From the NCBI GenBank assembly GCA_023399465.1, contig JAEWPB010000095.1, positions 46,934 through 110,933 of the forward strand: a stretch of 64,000 nucleotides of DNA. Reading direction: 5' to 3'. Shown here piece after piece: positions 61,532-64,000 of this stretch. Each line of letters opens with the position of its first letter. The stretch's first letter is position 1. The DNA comes from Pseudomonadota bacterium (GTDB taxonomy: Bacteria > Pseudomonadota > Alphaproteobacteria > Rhizobiales > Rhizobiaceae). The notes under the pieces are model-generated. The model had not been told where the DNA came from, made no database searches, and worked only from the letters and a program-made list of their open reading frames with translations. Position numbers and translations under genes: made by a program.

Positions 61532-62533
61532 TTAAGACCATGCTGGAATGAAAATACGTTTTAGAGGAATGAGCTGCTGGGTTTCGAGATCGAGTTTATC
61601 GTACTGCTCCAGCAGGCTTTTCACCAGATCATCGAGATCCATAAGGGCAGTCGGGATCCGGGCGCGTTCGGCCTCATACCGGGCCTCACGGGTAAAGCCG
61701 CCGGTGCTGACGTATAGGCCCTTGTCGAGATCATGCCGTCCGGCAATGAAGTTGCGCAGATCCGGCGCGCCCATTGAGCCTTTGCGATGCTTGACCTCCA
61801 CAACGATGCGGGGTGCTTCAAAGCCGAAACCATCCGGCGAGGCGACAATATCCTTACCCTGATCGGGTCCTGCGTCAGAAATGCGGGTCTTGTAGCCAAG
61901 GGAGCGAAGCAGGCCTGCAACGAGATCCTGCATTTCCGACCAACTCAAGGCGTTGACCTTATCCTTGATGAACTCGTGGGCGCGGCTGGCCATGGATTCG
62001 AAAAGGTCTTCTTCGGCAGCCTCACTCACGGGAGCAGACAGTTCGGCGGGAACGACGATATTGCCGGACAAAGCTTTCTTCAGTTCTGCCGCGACATCGC
62101 TGGATAGCCGAAAAAGGGTCGATATGGAGCCTAGGCTATTGCGGCTTTCGACAGAGAGTAGATCGCGGCTGACCTCGCCATCCCATCGCACCGAACGGAC
62201 CTGTGTATCCTCCGGGTCTATCGAGGTATCGTGGCGATAGGCGCTGGCGATCTCCCCTACAAGGTAGACTCGGCGCGACGGATCGTAGGTGACGATCATA
62301 TCGCCGATATTCATCTCATTGACGAAACGATGAAGTTGGCCGGCTGCCATCGCCTGACTCTGCGGCTTGGCACCAGCATATGCCTTCGCAAACGCCTCGC
62401 TGATGGTTTTGCGGGTTTTTGCCTGGGACAGATCACCCAGGGCGGGCCAGCCGATGGCAACGACAGACTTTTCCTTAAACGTATCAAACAAGCGACCGTT
62501 GCGCTCGGCGCGAACCATCCACGATTTACTCAT
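61532..62533 (-). CDS. Mrr-type restriction endonuclease heading the BREX operon
   Basis: A 333-residue protein. The C-terminal half (about 185-310) is an Mrr_cat PD-(D/E)XK nuclease: DAGPDQGKDIVA with the metal aspartate and IVVEVKHRKG with E-x-K. The N-terminal 110 residues (VVAIGWPALGDL...GDMIVTYDPSRRVYLVGEIASAY) look like an EVE/PUA-type base-sensing fold. Such fusions restrict modified DNA (type IV style). Its stop directly abuts brxA, so it is co-transcribed with BREX and may cover phages that escape by DNA modification. I chose the ATG at 62533 (GGGGG upstream); the frame is open to 62560. Confidence 0.85.
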   Translation of the reverse strand: MSKSWMVRAERNGRLFDTFKEKSVVAIGWPALGDLSQAKTRKTISEAFAKAYAGAKPQSQAMAAGQLHRFVNEMNIGDMIVTYDPSRRVYLVGEIASAYRHDTSIDPEDTQVRSVRWDGEVSRDLLSVESRNSLGSISTLFRLSSDVAAELKKALSGNIVVPAELSAPVSEAAEEDLFESMASRAHEFIKDKVNALSWSEMQDLVAGLLRSLGYKTRISDAGPDQGKDIVASPDGFGFEAPRIVVEVKHRKGSMGAPDLRNFIAGRHDLDKGLYVSTGGFTREARYEAERARIPTALMDLDDLVKSLLEQYDKLDLETQQLIPLKRIFIPAWS

Positions 62534-62632
62534 ATGCATCCCCCTGTCGCAGGGATACATTCATCACTCGTCGCAAAATTGCAAGATTGATCAAGCCTCT
62601 ACGCTATAGCTGTAGTCTCTGATCCACCGGCC

Positions 62633-62650
62633 CGGAAATTATTTCCGCTT
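62633..62650 (+). repeat. Third copy of the island palindrome
   Basis: CGGAAAT-T-ATTTCCG (62633-62647) plus CTTT shares GGAAAT...ATTTCCGCTTT with the palindrome of copy 1; only about 25 bases match, not the whole 134-base repeat. It lies between the restriction endonuclease start and the truncated end of an HNH gene. Confidence 0.65.
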
Positions 62651-62874
62651 TGACCGATCCTCGACGATGTCGGGGACTGTGGCTGTTGCGACGTAAGCCT
62701 GCTTGCCGCCAGTTTTCATCAGATCGCCGCTCGGCCGTCGTGGCTCATAGTAGACGATCCAGTCTCCCCGCGCAGCCTCGATCTGACGCAGGTAGGTAAG
62801 CGGGAAATGATACCGCTGCTCCGGAAGATCGTCGTAGGTCGGATCGACTTTGTCGTCAGGACCGCTTTTGACAT
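62639..62874 (-). pseudogene. HNH endonuclease remnant with a frameshift and a truncated 3' end
   Basis: The ATG at 62874 begins MSKAVLTTK; the frame then breaks, and one frame over reads VDPTYDDLPEQRYHFPLTYL, RQIEAARGDWIVYYEPRRPS and on to a stop at 62639. Together these match the N-terminus of a widespread HNH endonuclease family (KVDPxYDDLPExRYHFPxTYL, GDWIVYYEPRR). One base is missing after codon nine. The HNH domain itself is absent: the coding match stops at the palindrome. The gene is dead. Confidence 0.65.
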
Positions 62875-63183
62875 CGTGGCACCTCTATGAACTGTCCCGG
62901 TGTTAACAGGTCGGTAGGTTTTCGAAAACATGCACAGGCGCGCAAGGTGGCGCGCCCTATGGTTGTGTTTTGTTACTTTGGTTAAGTCAGAGTAAGAAAA
63001 AATTAAATGCGCTAAAAATGAAGTATATTAAGTATTAATGCATGGATTATAAACAAAAACTTAAGCAAAAATCGGGATGACAACTTTTGATACGTCTTGA
63101 GTTGCCTTTAATCTCAAGGGATAATTTACATATCAATTGCGCAAGTGCAGTTGATGCTTTTGCAACACGAAAGGATCTTTGAC
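62875..63183. other. AT-rich gap before the right-edge gene
   Basis: About 309 bases, strongly AT-rich from 62960 to 63110, likely holding the promoter of the next gene. I see no gene or clear attachment site. Confidence 0.45.
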
Positions 63184-64000
63184 ATGACGAAGAAAACGAA
63201 CGAAGCGGCATCCGGCCGCTTTGACTACGACGCGCTCAACATCGGTGCGCAAAGCAAGAAGGCACTGGAGGCTACAGCCGCCGGCATCCTGGCTTTGGGA
63301 CGCCGCTCCACGGAGCAGGCGTTCGAGCTGGGCGACCTGCTGGAGCAGGCGTCCGAGCTCGTTGAGCCTGGTACCTTTGAGAAATGGGTCTCGCAGCGAT
63401 GCGACATTTCCTCGAAGACGGCCCGCAACTACAGGGCTGTTGCTCGCAATCTCGCTCCGTACCGTACACGTGCGGTCGAGCTTGCCGTCAGCCCCACGGT
63501 GCTTTTCCATCTCGCCTCCGCGCCGGAGGAAAAGATCGAAGCCGCCTTGGTTCACGCCGAGGAGAACGACGGCATTCGCGTCAGTGAGGTGAAAGCCTTG
63601 CTAGCGGACGGTTCCGAAGCAGCCTCCGAGGAGGTCACCGCAACGGAGCTTTCCGACGTCGGCGGTCTTTCCGGACTGCGGGCGCTGATCGATCTCAAGA
63701 CGAAGAGTGGTGTTGCCGCTTTCATTGAGAATGCGGCAATGCTTGCCAAGACTGTAGAGGACATTCTTCAAAGCAAACCTCGGGGCAAGCGCCTTCAAAA
63801 GAAGGCACTCGTCCCCGTGCTTGAGCCGTTGGGACGAATTGCCAAGCGCAGCCTGGGCAACGTCCTGCTTCTCGACGCACCAGGCGACATCGACGTCCGA
63901 AAGCTCTCCGCGACTGAGCTTGCCCCTGGAAGCCGATGGCACAAAGTGTTCGAGACGCTAGACGACGTGGGCGATCGGGAGGCTTGGCCTGAGGCGAAGG
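63184..64000 (+). CDS. DUF3102/ParB-like protein (cut by the right edge)
   Basis: An open frame of 272 codons from the ATG at 63184 to the window end without a stop. Residues about 30-75 contain a DUF3102-type helical region (GRRSTEQAFELGDLLEQASELVEPGTFEKWV) with DISSKTARNYRAVA as a helix-turn-helix-like segment; SPTVLFHLAS and HAEENDGIRVSEVKAL follow. Proteins of this type occur on plasmids, phages and integrative elements and may bind DNA. The role here is unknown. GAAAGGATC before the ATG is a fair ribosome site. Confidence 0.65.
   Translation, partial: MTKKTNEAASGRFDYDALNIGAQSKKALEATAAGILALGRRSTEQAFELGDLLEQASELVEPGTFEKWVSQRCDISSKTARNYRAVARNLAPYRTRAVELAVSPTVLFHLASAPEEKIEAALVHAEENDGIRVSEVKALLADGSEAASEEVTATELSDVGGLSGLRALIDLKTKSGVAAFIENAAMLAKTVEDILQSKPRGKRLQKKALVPVLEPLGRIAKRSLGNVLLLDAPGDIDVRKLSATELAPGSRWHKVFETLDDVGDREAWPEAK

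Overview
The window is chromosomal DNA of an alphaproteobacterium of the family Rhizobiaceae (Rhizobium/Ensifer/Shinella type; the genus cannot be fixed by eye). The evidence is a cbrA-like sensor kinase next to a phasin gene with PhaR-type operators, a tRNA-His with the alphaproteobacterial form (no encoded G-1, discriminator A73), the rhizobial iron regulator rirA, DUF982 and PRC-barrel proteins, and high-GC coding throughout. A phage-defence island is set into this background.

Layout. 1-1392: start of a CbrA-like kinase (cut by the window edge), phasin phaP, tRNA-His. 1502-3130: a stand-alone reverse transcriptase of lower GC with a structured, probably transcribed leader; a likely insertion just 3' of the tRNA. 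3324-8430: CDGSH iron-sulfur protein, DUF982, PRC-barrel, GNAT acetyltransferase, LysR regulator divergent from methylmalonate-semialdehyde dehydrogenase mmsA, and a small membrane protein. 8593-10413: ferric-iron binding protein divergent from rirA. 10822-16387: dppABCDF dipeptide ABC transporter. 16555-19341: GMC oxidoreductase and an AbrB-type membrane protein. 19357-29968: a long minus-strand run for polyamines (Pot-type ABC transporter, serine hydrolase, amidohydrolase, glutamylputrescine synthetase-like and oxidase-like enzymes, N-carbamoylputrescine amidase), faced by a GntR regulator at 30248. 30966-39531: D-amino-acid dehydrogenase-like enzyme, FhuF-like reductase, globin-coupled chemoreceptor, a surface-polysaccharide trio (ATP-grasp amidoligase, flippase, GumK-like glycosyltransferase) and a GFA-family protein.

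From about 39.6 kb to about 62.9 kb lies the defence island. It has two modules. Module one (40427-47866) holds an unrecognised, possibly nuclease-like protein divergent from a tight three-gene operon: a flavoprotein-like effector, a small middle protein and a Rad50/SMC-like ATPase with a CxxC zinc hook. This has the architecture of an ABC-three-component conflict system, and I regard it as the best candidate for an undescribed system here. Module two (48575-62533, minus strand) is a complete BREX type 1 operon (brxA, brxB, brxC, pglX, pglZ, brxL) led by an Mrr-type restriction endonuclease.

A related palindromic element (GCGGAAATAATTTCCGC or a close variant) sits at the left end of module one, between the modules and at the right end of module two. 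The first two copies lie inside a diverged direct repeat of about 134 bp. Two truncated genes abut these elements: a DUF6527 fragment and a frameshifted HNH-endonuclease fragment. The element therefore looks like a recombination or insertion junction used to assemble the island. The window ends inside a gene for a DUF3102/ParB-like protein.
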